From contig CAZBKJ010000031.1 of the NCBI GenBank assembly GCA_964492495.1, forward strand, positions 1 through 13,529: a stretch of 13,529 nucleotides of DNA, written 5' to 3'. This stretch comes from CAZBKJ01 sp964492495. GTDB lineage: Bacteria; Patescibacteriota; Microgenomatia; UBA1400; UBA12028. Made by a program: the position numbers and the translations under genes. The notes below the pieces were generated by a model. That model was given only the letters and a program-made list of their open reading frames with translations, was not told where the DNA came from and did not search any database. This document shows, piece after piece, positions 1 to 6,469 of the stretch (position 1 is its first letter; each line of letters starts with the position of its first letter).

Positions 1-130
1 GCCAACACGCTGGTTCTACTTCTGTTTCTTTCAGCTTGTTAAAAAGCTCTGCAAGAATCTCTGTAATTGAGTTTCGAAGTGTGGTCTCTTCAATACGAGA
101 GAGATACGAAGAAAATTCAGAAAATAACAT
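1..130 (-). CDS. ATP-dependent DNA ligase (archaeal/eukaryal type), N-terminal fragment
   Basis: Only the first 43 codons lie in the window; the gene continues past the left edge. Read from the ATG at 130-128, the peptide begins MLFSEFSSYLSRIEETTLRN and continues with ITEILAELFNKL. This fits the N-terminal DNA-binding domain of archaeal-type ATP-dependent ligases, which typically opens with an F-S-E-x-x-x-Y-x-x-x-I/L-E-x-T-x-x-R pattern followed by a helix containing LAELF. Such a ligase would seal nicks using ATP through a lysyl-AMP intermediate, instead of or alongside the NAD-dependent LigA usual in bacteria. The catalytic KxDG motif is outside the window, so the call rests on the N-terminus alone. 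The gene starts 13 nt after the Fic stop codon on the same strand and probably shares a transcript with it, but a -10 hexamer overlapping the Fic stop codon could give it its own start. Confidence 0.6.
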   Translation of the reverse strand, partial: MLFSEFSSYLSRIEETTLRNSITEILAELFNKLKETEVEPACW

Positions 131-140
131 AAGTGTATCT

Positions 141-146
141 ATTCTA
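141..146 (-). promoter_or_regulatory. -10 element of the ligase gene, overlapping the Fic stop codon
   Basis: Read on the minus strand, TAGAAT at 146-141 begins with the Fic TAG stop codon and ends 10 nt before the ligase ATG. The same hexamer, followed by AGA, sits 9 nt before the lepA start. I see no good -35. The element suggests a leaderless internal promoter for the ligase. This is inference from position and motif only. Confidence 0.4.
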
Positions 147-1244
147 GCGTTCTTTCAAATAATACACGACACCTTTTGTAACACCTTCTTTTTTAATCAA
201 TCCTTTGTTCAACATGTCTTTCATATCACGCAAGATTGTGTCTGTAGAAATAAGTGGAAGGATCCGAACAATATCATTCGTCGTCACGCTTCGTTTTTCC
301 TGTAATAGCTCTAAGATCGCGATCTGTCGCTCTGACAAGGCAATCTGCACACCGCCTAATGAATTTTTCAACTTTGCATCCTGCGAGAGTTTTTGTACTT
401 GTGCTTTCACTCGATCAAGCTCAATTGCCATACCAAAGCAGAAATACTCCAGCCAATACGTCATATCTTGTTTCTGAGATTGCTGGACAGAAAGAAGGGC
501 TCGATAGTATCCATCGATATCTCTATCGAAATACTCTTCGATAGAGAATAGTTTTTTAATATCATAGCCTTCTGCATAGAGGATAAGTAACATAAAGGCA
601 CGAGCTGTCCGACCATTTCCCTCAATAAACGGATGGATTCGTACTAGTTCATAATGTGCAATTCCTGCCCTGATAACTGGGTGAATATCGTGGTGAGCTG
701 GAGCATTCAACCACTCCATCAGATCAGAAATAAATGTAGGAATTTGGACAAAGACTGGGGGACGAAAAACGACTTTCCCATCCGTTGCGGAACGGATAAC
801 AACTTGCTGGGTTCGATACTTCCCAAGTTGATCAAGTGGCAAAATATTTCGCGTGGTCAGTTGATGAAGTGTTGCCAAAATACGATCAGTGTACTGAATT
901 TGTTTCGCTGTGTACCCTCCCCAGTCATCGATCCATTTGAGTACCTCTCGATAATTAAGCACCTCTTGAATATCTCGAGCTCGAGCAATTACGCCTACTT
1001 GTTCACCAAGGTCTTGTGGAGTTCCGGTTCCATGCACTTGCATCAGGAGCTCTGCTTGTTCCATTGTGAGTTCGTTACCCTCGACACGAGTACCAAAATG
1101 AATTGTGCGAACACGGGCATCATCACGGAATTTTGCTTCCCAAGCAGGAACTAAGGGCGCATTGGTAATTACTTCCTTACACGCTTCTATCCGACCAATG
1201 TATTTAATGAGATTATTTGAGACGGTGTATGTAGGTTGGAACAT
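144..1244 (-). CDS. Fic family protein (probable AMP transferase) with C-terminal winged helix
   Basis: The 366-residue protein carries the canonical Fic motif HPFIEGNGRTAR at residues 204-215, with the catalytic His, the acidic metal ligand, the GNGR anion loop and the final Arg all intact. Fic enzymes usually transfer AMP from ATP to a Thr, Ser or Tyr of a target protein. Residues 51-57 (GTRVEGN) lie where class II Fic proteins carry their inhibitory [ST]xxxE[GN] helix; the Glu and Gly are present but the leading Ser/Thr is displaced by one, so autoinhibition is plausible but degenerate. Residues about 303-366 look like a winged-helix DNA-binding domain (LSERQIAILELL, then a TNDIVRIL recognition-type segment). 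The target cannot be read from sequence. The start at 1244 is supported by a promoter 9 nt upstream; no Shine-Dalgarno sequence is present. A probable ligase gene follows after 13 nt. Confidence 0.9.
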   Translation of the reverse strand: MFQPTYTVSNNLIKYIGRIEACKEVITNAPLVPAWEAKFRDDARVRTIHFGTRVEGNELTMEQAELLMQVHGTGTPQDLGEQVGVIARARDIQEVLNYREVLKWIDDWGGYTAKQIQYTDRILATLHQLTTRNILPLDQLGKYRTQQVVIRSATDGKVVFRPPVFVQIPTFISDLMEWLNAPAHHDIHPVIRAGIAHYELVRIHPFIEGNGRTARAFMLLILYAEGYDIKKLFSIEEYFDRDIDGYYRALLSVQQSQKQDMTYWLEYFCFGMAIELDRVKAQVQKLSQDAKLKNSLGGVQIALSERQIAILELLQEKRSVTTNDIVRILPLISTDTILRDMKDMLNKGLIKKEGVTKGVVYYLKER

Positions 1245-1253
1245 TGTGTGAAT

Positions 1254-1281
1254 ATTCTTGCACCTTTTGCGGTAAAATCAA
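1254..1281 (-). promoter_or_regulatory. Promoter of the Fic gene
   Basis: On the minus strand TTGATT (1281-1276) is followed after 16 bp by AAGAAT (1259-1254). TGC immediately precedes the -10, making it an extended -10 type. The hexamer ends 9 nt before the ATG, so the mRNA would have almost no leader. The first -10 base departs from the TAnnnT consensus. Confidence 0.45.
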
Positions 1282-1302
1282 TGGAGAGAATAAAGAAACC
1301 CC

Positions 1303-1330
1303 TTGTTTGGGACTACAATTGAAGTATCCT
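1303..1330 (+). promoter_or_regulatory. Promoter of murJ
   Basis: TTGTTT at 1303-1308, a 16-bp spacer, then TATCCT at 1325-1330, ending 9 nt before the ATG at 1340. TACAAT at 1314-1319 is an alternative -10 without a good -35. The placement supports the ATG at 1340 as the start and predicts a leader of only a few bases. The Fic promoter lies just upstream on the other strand, so 1245-1339 is a divergent promoter region. Confidence 0.5.
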
Positions 1331-1339
1331 TATCTTCTA

Positions 1340-2998
1340 ATGGTATCTTTCTTCTTTAAAAAAAGCACATCACTACTCTCATCGCAGCAGACGTCGATCA
1401 TGTCAGCAGCTGTCCTGATTGGCTGTTTATCTTTTGTCTCAGCGTTCTTAGGCATCATTAAAAATCGCTTTTTTGAGTCAACATTTATTGGCCCTGATAA
1501 AGAGCTGATCGACGCTTTCTTAGCTGCCTTTCGCATTCCAGATTTTTTGTTTCAATTGTTAGTCGTTGGAGTTCTCTCTGCAACGTTTATTCCTGTCTAC
1601 AGTCGTCTGATTCAGAACCAAGAAGATAAAGATCGTTTAGTCTCTACACTGATCACACTTCTAGGTGGTCTCTATCTCGTCGTTGGGATTATAGCTGGAA
1701 TATTTGCAAGACCTTTGATTGGACTGTTCACTGGCGATCAGTTTACCTCGTCTCAGCTTGATCTTTCGTCGCAGCTTATGCGTGTGATGCTTATCGCACA
1801 ATTCTTTTTTCTGTTAAGCAATTTTCTCTCCGGAATTCTGCAGTCAAATAAAAGTTTTTTACTTCCTGCACTTTCACCGGTTCTTTACAACCTGGGAATA
1901 ATACTTGGAACGGTTTTTTTAAGTCCTATTTTTGGTATTTACGGGCCTGCTATTGGAGTCGTTATTGGAGCAGGAGCACATTTTCTTATCCAGCTTCCGA
2001 TGGGAATAAAGTATGGTTTTCGCTACCGACCGATGCTTGACCTTCGTGATCCGCATGTCAGAGAGGTCATGAGACTGATGATCCCAAGAGGAGCGACACT
2101 CTCCACTAACGCCCTTGAAGACTTTTTCCAAGTGTATGTGGCAACATCGTTTGGAAGTACGCTCCTTCGTATTGTGAACTATTCAGCTGCGCTGACGGCA
2201 GCCCCTGTTCGATTCTTTGGTGTTTCCATCGCCCAGGCAGCTCTTCCATTCCTGACAACAGAGGCTCGCGACAAAGATATTTTGGGATTCGTAAAACTAT
2301 TGGTAAAAACACTTCACCAAATTGCATTTTTCATGTTTCCGGCAGGAGCGCTACTCCTTGTCCTTCGTATCCCAATTGTTCGCCTTGCGTACGGTGCAAA
2401 AGGACTACCTTGGCCTGATACCGTGTTACTCGGAAGAATGGTTGCTCTTTTTTCTATTTCAATCGCAGCAACCGCAATGATTCATGTGGTTCTTCGAGCT
2501 TTTTATGCTTTAAAAGAAACCCGTATACCTTTCGTGGTCGCTTTCTTGAGCATGATTCTCAACATTGCAGTTATGTGGGGTGGTTCTGTTTTTACAAATT
2601 TGGGAGTTCTTTCAATTCCTCTTGGATCAAGTTTAGCCGCAATTGTTGAACTTATTCTCTTACTTACCCTGCTTTTTAGAAGATTGAAAGTTTTCTCCTG
2701 GACTGAATTTTTCGGACCGCAATCAAAAATCATTATCGCGTCACTTTGTATGGCATTTTCTCTGTATATTCCGATGAAAATTCTCGACCAACTTGTTTTT
2801 GATACAACTCGAACGTTGGGGCTTATCGCCCTGACAGGAATGGCAAGCACAATTGGGTTGATCGTGTATCTTATTTTCTGTTTTGTCTTTTCTGTGGAAC
2901 AGCTATCAATTGTGAGATCTATTCACGGGAAAATCCGTGGATCACTAGCCAAACTCTCTCGAAACCAAGAAGTTATCGGTGTCCAAGACGAGGTATAG
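1340..2998 (+). CDS. murJ: MurJ/MviN-family lipid II flippase
   Basis: This 552-residue, strongly hydrophobic protein has the MOP-superfamily layout of about 13-14 membrane helices. It should flip the lipid-linked peptidoglycan precursor lipid II across the cytoplasmic membrane. The family signature is clear at residues 58-88 (DAFLAAFRIPDFLFQLLVVG, then SATFIPVYSRL), and the second half has the expected RFFGVSIAQAALPFLT (291-306) and VLRAFYALKETRIPF (414-428). The basic pair in KNRFF (41-45) lies in helix 1 where MurJ carries functional arginines. The frame is open upstream to a TTG at 1244, but that extension overlaps the Fic start and encodes no family sequence. The ATG at 1340 gives a normal length and has a promoter at the right distance. 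The C-terminus past about residue 520 is a short basic cytoplasmic tail. The gene stands alone and converges with the transglutaminase-like gene 12 bp downstream. Confidence 0.93.
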   Translation: MVSFFFKKSTSLLSSQQTSIMSAAVLIGCLSFVSAFLGIIKNRFFESTFIGPDKELIDAFLAAFRIPDFLFQLLVVGVLSATFIPVYSRLIQNQEDKDRLVSTLITLLGGLYLVVGIIAGIFARPLIGLFTGDQFTSSQLDLSSQLMRVMLIAQFFFLLSNFLSGILQSNKSFLLPALSPVLYNLGIILGTVFLSPIFGIYGPAIGVVIGAGAHFLIQLPMGIKYGFRYRPMLDLRDPHVREVMRLMIPRGATLSTNALEDFFQVYVATSFGSTLLRIVNYSAALTAAPVRFFGVSIAQAALPFLTTEARDKDILGFVKLLVKTLHQIAFFMFPAGALLLVLRIPIVRLAYGAKGLPWPDTVLLGRMVALFSISIAATAMIHVVLRAFYALKETRIPFVVAFLSMILNIAVMWGGSVFTNLGVLSIPLGSSLAAIVELILLLTLLFRRLKVFSWTEFFGPQSKIIIASLCMAFSLYIPMKILDQLVFDTTRTLGLIALTGMASTIGLIVYLIFCFVFSVEQLSIVRSIHGKIRGSLAKLSRNQEVIGVQDEV

Positions 2999-3010
2999 AA
3001 TTTTTTGCGA

Positions 3011-3769
3011 TTAACTTCTAATTCTTGAAAAAATCCTTTTGGGTAGTTCAGAGACAAATCTTCTCCCTATGTCAGATGCTCTTTCGTAATCCCAACCGCC
3101 ACTGTTTCTCTCACGAAGTGAATCTTCAAGTGAGCCAATAAAATTTTGGGCAGGATCAATAATTAAAATTTTGCCTGCACCATTTACGTATCTCACCCAA
3201 GCATGACCACCTTGTGATGGAATCGTATTTCGATCGATGGATGCAGTACCATTTAGATGCCTTTCACTTTTCATTTTTTCAAGAATGTATGCAACTAATA
3301 AAGCCTGATGGCGACAGACGCCTGCTTTGTTATCTATGAAAACATCAAGTGCTACTTTTTGATCCTTCTGTAGTGGTGTAATAATGTTCTTGACTTCAGA
3401 CTCATTATAGGGAAGAACAGTTCTGACATAATTAAAAACTTTTTCAAGAATATTGTCTTTATATTTTTTGTCTTCAAAATTTATTCTCTTGATAAAATCT
3501 CTATAGGTTTCAAGAAGAGTACTCTCATTGTACGTATCATCCACAACAATTGCTTCACGTTTTCCAGAACCTAAGTAAACTCCACCCTGAATTGGAGTGT
3601 CTCTTCCGATTATTCTTCTTCCTCCATACATTCCGTGCTTTGCTTCTGAATCTGGTTCTTCATATCTTGCATTTGTCATCATTCGTAGTTCTACGACCTT
3701 TGTATGATTCCATTGTGTATCCGAATCTTTACTTAGATATTTCCCGATCATCCCAAAAACGGTATCCAT
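3011..3769 (-). CDS. Transglutaminase-like Cys-His-Asp protein, orphan
   Basis: No exact family name is recognisable. The 252-residue protein has the hallmarks of a transglutaminase-like cysteine hydrolase core: AGVCRHQALLVAYIL with Cys152, GGHAWVRYVNG with His189, and ILIIDPAQ with Asp205, in the order and rough spacing of that superfamily's catalytic triad. Such folds act as peptidases, amidases or protein crosslinkers. There is no signal peptide or membrane helix, so a cytoplasmic location is likely. The frame is open to 3868, but that longer start would run into lepA. The ATG at 3769 is preceded by AAGGA six bases upstream, the clearest Shine-Dalgarno in the window. The gene looks richer in A/T and Lys/Asn than its neighbours and sits alone between converging murJ and diverging lepA, which fits an acquired gene. 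The enzymatic role is inferred from the triad only. Confidence 0.6.
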   Translation of the reverse strand: MDTVFGMIGKYLSKDSDTQWNHTKVVELRMMTNARYEEPDSEAKHGMYGGRRIIGRDTPIQGGVYLGSGKREAIVVDDTYNESTLLETYRDFIKRINFEDKKYKDNILEKVFNYVRTVLPYNESEVKNIITPLQKDQKVALDVFIDNKAGVCRHQALLVAYILEKMKSERHLNGTASIDRNTIPSQGGHAWVRYVNGAGKILIIDPAQNFIGSLEDSLRERNSGGWDYERASDIGRRFVSELPKRIFSRIRS

Positions 3770-3775
3770 ATTTTT

Positions 3776-3780
3776 TCCTT
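3776..3780 (-). promoter_or_regulatory. Shine-Dalgarno site of the transglutaminase-like gene
   Basis: AAGGA on the minus strand, six bases before the ATG at 3769. It decides the start over the longer open frame. It is notable because almost no other gene here has a comparable site. Confidence 0.5.
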
Positions 3781-3799
3781 CAGTACTTCTATTTTTCTC

Positions 3800-3818
3800 T
3801 GGTAGAATAGAGATTCTA
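3800..3818 (+). promoter_or_regulatory. Bidirectional promoter with palindromic -10, lepA / transglutaminase-like gene
   Basis: The sequence TAGAATAGAGATTCTA at 3803-3818 is an inverted repeat with 6-bp arms and a 4-nt centre, so a TAGAAT hexamer is readable on each strand. In the plus direction it is preceded by TGG (extended -10) and ends 9 nt before the lepA ATG. In the minus direction its TAGAAT lies 43 nt before the transglutaminase-like start, leaving a leader of about 35-40 nt that holds the Shine-Dalgarno site. No strong -35 is visible on the plus side. Confidence 0.5.
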
Positions 3819-5590
3819 TGCCAGCTAGTATCGTTCGTAATTTCTCCATTATCGCACATATCGACCACGGAAAGACAACACTGACTGATCGGTTGCTTCG
3901 CATGACTGAGACCGTCACGGAGCGTGAGATGACTGAGCGTGTCATGGATAGTAACCCGATTGAAAAAGAACGTGGAATCACGATCAAACTTGCTCCAGTT
4001 CGAATGCTGTACAAGGGATATATCTTAAATCTCATTGATACTCCTGGGCATGTTGACTTTGGATATGAAGTCTCACGATCACTTGCGGCCTGTGAAGGAG
4101 CACTGCTTGTCGTCGATGCTACCCAAGGCATTCAAGCACAGACACTGAGTAACTATGAGAAAGCAAAAGCTCTAGGACTCACAATCATTCCAGTGATCAA
4201 TAAAATTGACCTCCCCGCTTCTGATCCAGACCAGATTGCATTGGATCTCATTGAGACTTTTGGAATCCAAGAAGAAATGATTGTTAGAGTGAGCGCAAAA
4301 ACAGGCATCAACATTGATGGTCTTATTGATGCAGTCGTGAAGTTTGTACCGGAACCTACCGGAAAAGATGAAGAAGATCTACAAGTTCTTGTCTTTACTT
4401 CTCTCTACCACCCGCACAAGGGGGTGATTGCGTACGTACGCGTGGTAAAGGGAACGCTGAGAAAAGAAAAATTATTTGCAATGGGAACGAGCGAAGAGTT
4501 TTTACCCGTAGAACTTGGCTACTTTTCGCCTGATATGCGACCAACTGACGTTCTCCATGCTGGTGAGGTCGGATATATCGCATCTGGTCTCAAAGACGTT
4601 CGCCTTCTTCGGGTTGGAGATACGATCACCTCTATGCAAAAACGGTCGGCTGTGCCTCTCCCTGGGTACAAAGAACCACAGCCTATGGTGTACATGGAGC
4701 TCTATCCAACTGAGGGTGATGATTTTGCCCTTCTTGTTGACGCTATGGGCAAACTTGCCCTCCATGATGCTGCTCTTCAATATCAAAGCACTCACTCTCC
4801 CGCACTTGGAAATGGTCTACGTGTGGGATTCTTGGGAATTTTGCACTCCACGATTGTGCAGGAACGACTCGAAAGAGAGTTTAACCTTGATCTTATCGCC
4901 ACATCTCCTTCGGTGTTGTACAAGATACAGCTACGGGATGGGGAAACGGTAGAAATGCACACACCCACTGAGTATCCAGATCCCGCTATAATCCAGACAA
5001 TTTTTGAACCAGTGACACTGAGCACCATCTTCACCCCGAAAGAATATTTAGGTGCTGTAATGCGCCTGTGTGAGTCCCACCGAGCTACCCTTGAAGGAAT
5101 TGAAGAGCATGGAAACAGAGTAAAGGTAACCTACCTTCTTCCTCTCTCAGAGCTCATTGTAAATTTTCATGACGAACTTAAATCAGTTTCGTCAGGCTTT
5201 GCTAGCCTTGAGTACGAAGTCTATGACTATCAAGCCGTGGATGCCGTCAAACTGGATGTACTGGTTCATTTTGAAAAGATCGACGCCCTCTCTCAAATTG
5301 TCGTCCGTTCACAATCCGACCATGTTGGGAAAAAACTTGTCAAGAAACTCAAAGAAGTCATCCCAAAACAGAACTTTGAGATTGCTATCCAAACAGCTAT
5401 TGGTGGAAAAGTGATCGCTCGTGAAGATATCAGTGCGTACAGAAAAGACGTCACAGCTGGGATGTATGGTGGTGACATCACCCGAAGACAAAAACTCCTG
5501 AAAAAACAAGTCAAAGGAAAAAAGAGAATGAAAGAATTTGGAAAAGTAAGTATTCCACAAGAAGCCTTTCTCGCGATTTTAGAACGCTAA
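3818..5590 (+). CDS. lepA: Elongation factor 4 (LepA), ribosome-associated GTPase
   Basis: LepA/EF4 is a translational GTPase that acts on ribosomes in initiation, biogenesis or back-translocation. At 590 residues it is full length. All G motifs are present: AHIDHGKT (13-20), RGIT (52-55), DTPGH (74-78), NKID (128-131) and SAK (159-161). The LepA-specific C-terminal domain is recognisable from YRKDVTA through YGGDITRRQKLL to the final IPQEAFLAIL. Some normally well-conserved positions differ: the stretch usually written CGFLGLLHME reads VGFLGILHST (337-346), and AKCYGGD reads AGMYGGD. The ATG at 3818 gives the expected MPASIVRNFSIIAHIDHG start and sits 9 nt after an extended -10, without a Shine-Dalgarno sequence. 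It is the first gene of a same-strand run with mutM, recF and nnrD. Confidence 0.96.
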   Translation: MPASIVRNFSIIAHIDHGKTTLTDRLLRMTETVTEREMTERVMDSNPIEKERGITIKLAPVRMLYKGYILNLIDTPGHVDFGYEVSRSLAACEGALLVVDATQGIQAQTLSNYEKAKALGLTIIPVINKIDLPASDPDQIALDLIETFGIQEEMIVRVSAKTGINIDGLIDAVVKFVPEPTGKDEEDLQVLVFTSLYHPHKGVIAYVRVVKGTLRKEKLFAMGTSEEFLPVELGYFSPDMRPTDVLHAGEVGYIASGLKDVRLLRVGDTITSMQKRSAVPLPGYKEPQPMVYMELYPTEGDDFALLVDAMGKLALHDAALQYQSTHSPALGNGLRVGFLGILHSTIVQERLEREFNLDLIATSPSVLYKIQLRDGETVEMHTPTEYPDPAIIQTIFEPVTLSTIFTPKEYLGAVMRLCESHRATLEGIEEHGNRVKVTYLLPLSELIVNFHDELKSVSSGFASLEYEVYDYQAVDAVKLDVLVHFEKIDALSQIVVRSQSDHVGKKLVKKLKEVIPKQNFEIAIQTAIGGKVIAREDISAYRKDVTAGMYGGDITRRQKLLKKQVKGKKRMKEFGKVSIPQEAFLAILER

Positions 5591-5611
5591 GCAGTTCCCT
5601 TTCACTCCTAG

Positions 5612-5620
5612 TGATACTGT
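5612..5620 (+). promoter_or_regulatory. Candidate extended -10 upstream of mutM
   Basis: TGATACTGT matches an extended -10 (TGn plus TACTGT) and ends 4 nt before the mutM ATG; the overlapping GATACT (5613-5618) ends 6 nt before it. No -35 is convincing. With only 34 bp between lepA and mutM, read-through from lepA is equally likely. Confidence 0.3.
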
Positions 5621-5624
5621 TTTT

Positions 5625-6446
5625 ATGCCTGAACTTCCTGAAGTAGAAACAATTCGAAGACAACTGAAAGAACACGTTATTGGCCTTGAAGTCACCAGTA
5701 TTGAGTTCCCAGACCGTGGTTCGAAAGTCCTCAAAGGAGCGATTGAAGATCTGATTGGAATGAAATTCTTCTCTACTAGGCGGTTTGGAAAACTACTCGT
5801 AGTTGATCTTCAAAAGAACGAAAAAAAACTCTCACTTTGCATTCATTTGAAAATGACTGGGAGGCTTACCTTAGTAGATTCACAAGAAGAAATTCCTTCT
5901 CATACGCATGTTATCCTCGTACTTCACAACAGAAAAAAACTTGTGTTCTCAGACATGCGACAGTTTGGGTTTGTACATGTTATTTCTACGAGCGAAGTCT
6001 CGCAGATCCCCTTCATAAATACTCTTGGAAAAGAACCACTGAAAGACTTTACCTTCTCAGATTTTGAAAAAATCTGCAGACATTCAAAACGACCCATCAA
6101 AAATCTCCTCTTAGATCAACGAAAAATTGCGGGAATTGGAAATATTTATGCCTGCGAATGTCTCTGGATAGCAAAAATCGATCCCAGGAAAGAATCTAGC
6201 AGTATCGATCAAGTAAAACTACATGAGTTATTTCAAGCAATTGAAGCTGTACTCCAAGAAGGGATCGCTCGAGGTGGCGCAAGTGACAACACCTACAGAA
6301 ATTTACTTGGTGGTAAGGGCAAATATCAGAACTTCTTTAAAGTTTATGCAAGAGCATCAAAACCATGCCTGCGTTGTAAAACCAATATTTTGCGAATTGC
6401 ACTTGCTGGTCGAGGAACATTTTTTTGTCCAGATTGCCAGAAGTAA
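5625..6446 (+). CDS. mutM: Formamidopyrimidine-DNA glycosylase (Fpg/MutM)
   Basis: This bifunctional base-excision-repair enzyme removes 8-oxoguanine and formamidopyrimidines and cleaves the abasic site. The 273-residue protein has the diagnostic N-terminus MPELPEVET, in which Pro2 is the Schiff-base nucleophile once Met is removed and Glu3 is the acid. FGK (54-56) supplies the conserved lysine, HLKMTGR (74-80) and DMRQFGF (110-116) are family blocks, and IAGIGNIYACECLW (168-181) holds the DNA-binding Asn of the helix-two-turn-helix. The C-terminal zinc finger is intact as C248-x2-C251-x16-C268-x2-C271, with the GRGT arginine at 263. Its neighbours lepA and recF are on the same strand, 34 and 23 bp away; the pairing with recF makes a small DNA-maintenance group. 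Confidence 0.96.
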   Translation: MPELPEVETIRRQLKEHVIGLEVTSIEFPDRGSKVLKGAIEDLIGMKFFSTRRFGKLLVVDLQKNEKKLSLCIHLKMTGRLTLVDSQEEIPSHTHVILVLHNRKKLVFSDMRQFGFVHVISTSEVSQIPFINTLGKEPLKDFTFSDFEKICRHSKRPIKNLLLDQRKIAGIGNIYACECLWIAKIDPRKESSSIDQVKLHELFQAIEAVLQEGIARGGASDNTYRNLLGGKGKYQNFFKVYARASKPCLRCKTNILRIALAGRGTFFCPDCQK

Positions 6447-6463
6447 AGTAAAGATACTATACT
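6434..6463 (+). promoter_or_regulatory. Promoter of recF, inside the end of mutM
   Basis: TTGCCA (6434-6439) lies 18 bp before TATACT (6458-6463), which ends 6 nt before the recF ATG. The overlapping TACTAT (6455-6460) ends 9 nt before it and is 15 bp from the same -35. Either reading gives a leaderless recF mRNA. No Shine-Dalgarno sequence precedes the start. Confidence 0.5.
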
Positions 6464-6469
6464 CCTGCC

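Noticed and set aside
654..1154. 166-codon open frame on the plus strand
   Set aside because: It is antisense to the Fic gene, which has a full catalytic motif; the plus-strand translation shows no recognisable domain.
1244..1339. Upstream extension of the murJ frame from a TTG at 1244 (32 extra residues)
   Set aside because: It overlaps the Fic start, encodes a Cys-rich stretch unlike MurJ, and the ATG at 1340 has a promoter at the recurrent distance and gives a normal N-terminus.
2999..3035. T run and A run between the convergent murJ and transglutaminase-like genes, possible bidirectional terminator
   Set aside because: The only pairing is between T6 and A6 across a loop of about 20 nt, with no GC stem.
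4515..4952. 145-codon open frame on the plus strand
   Set aside because: It lies wholly inside lepA in another frame and has no family resemblance.
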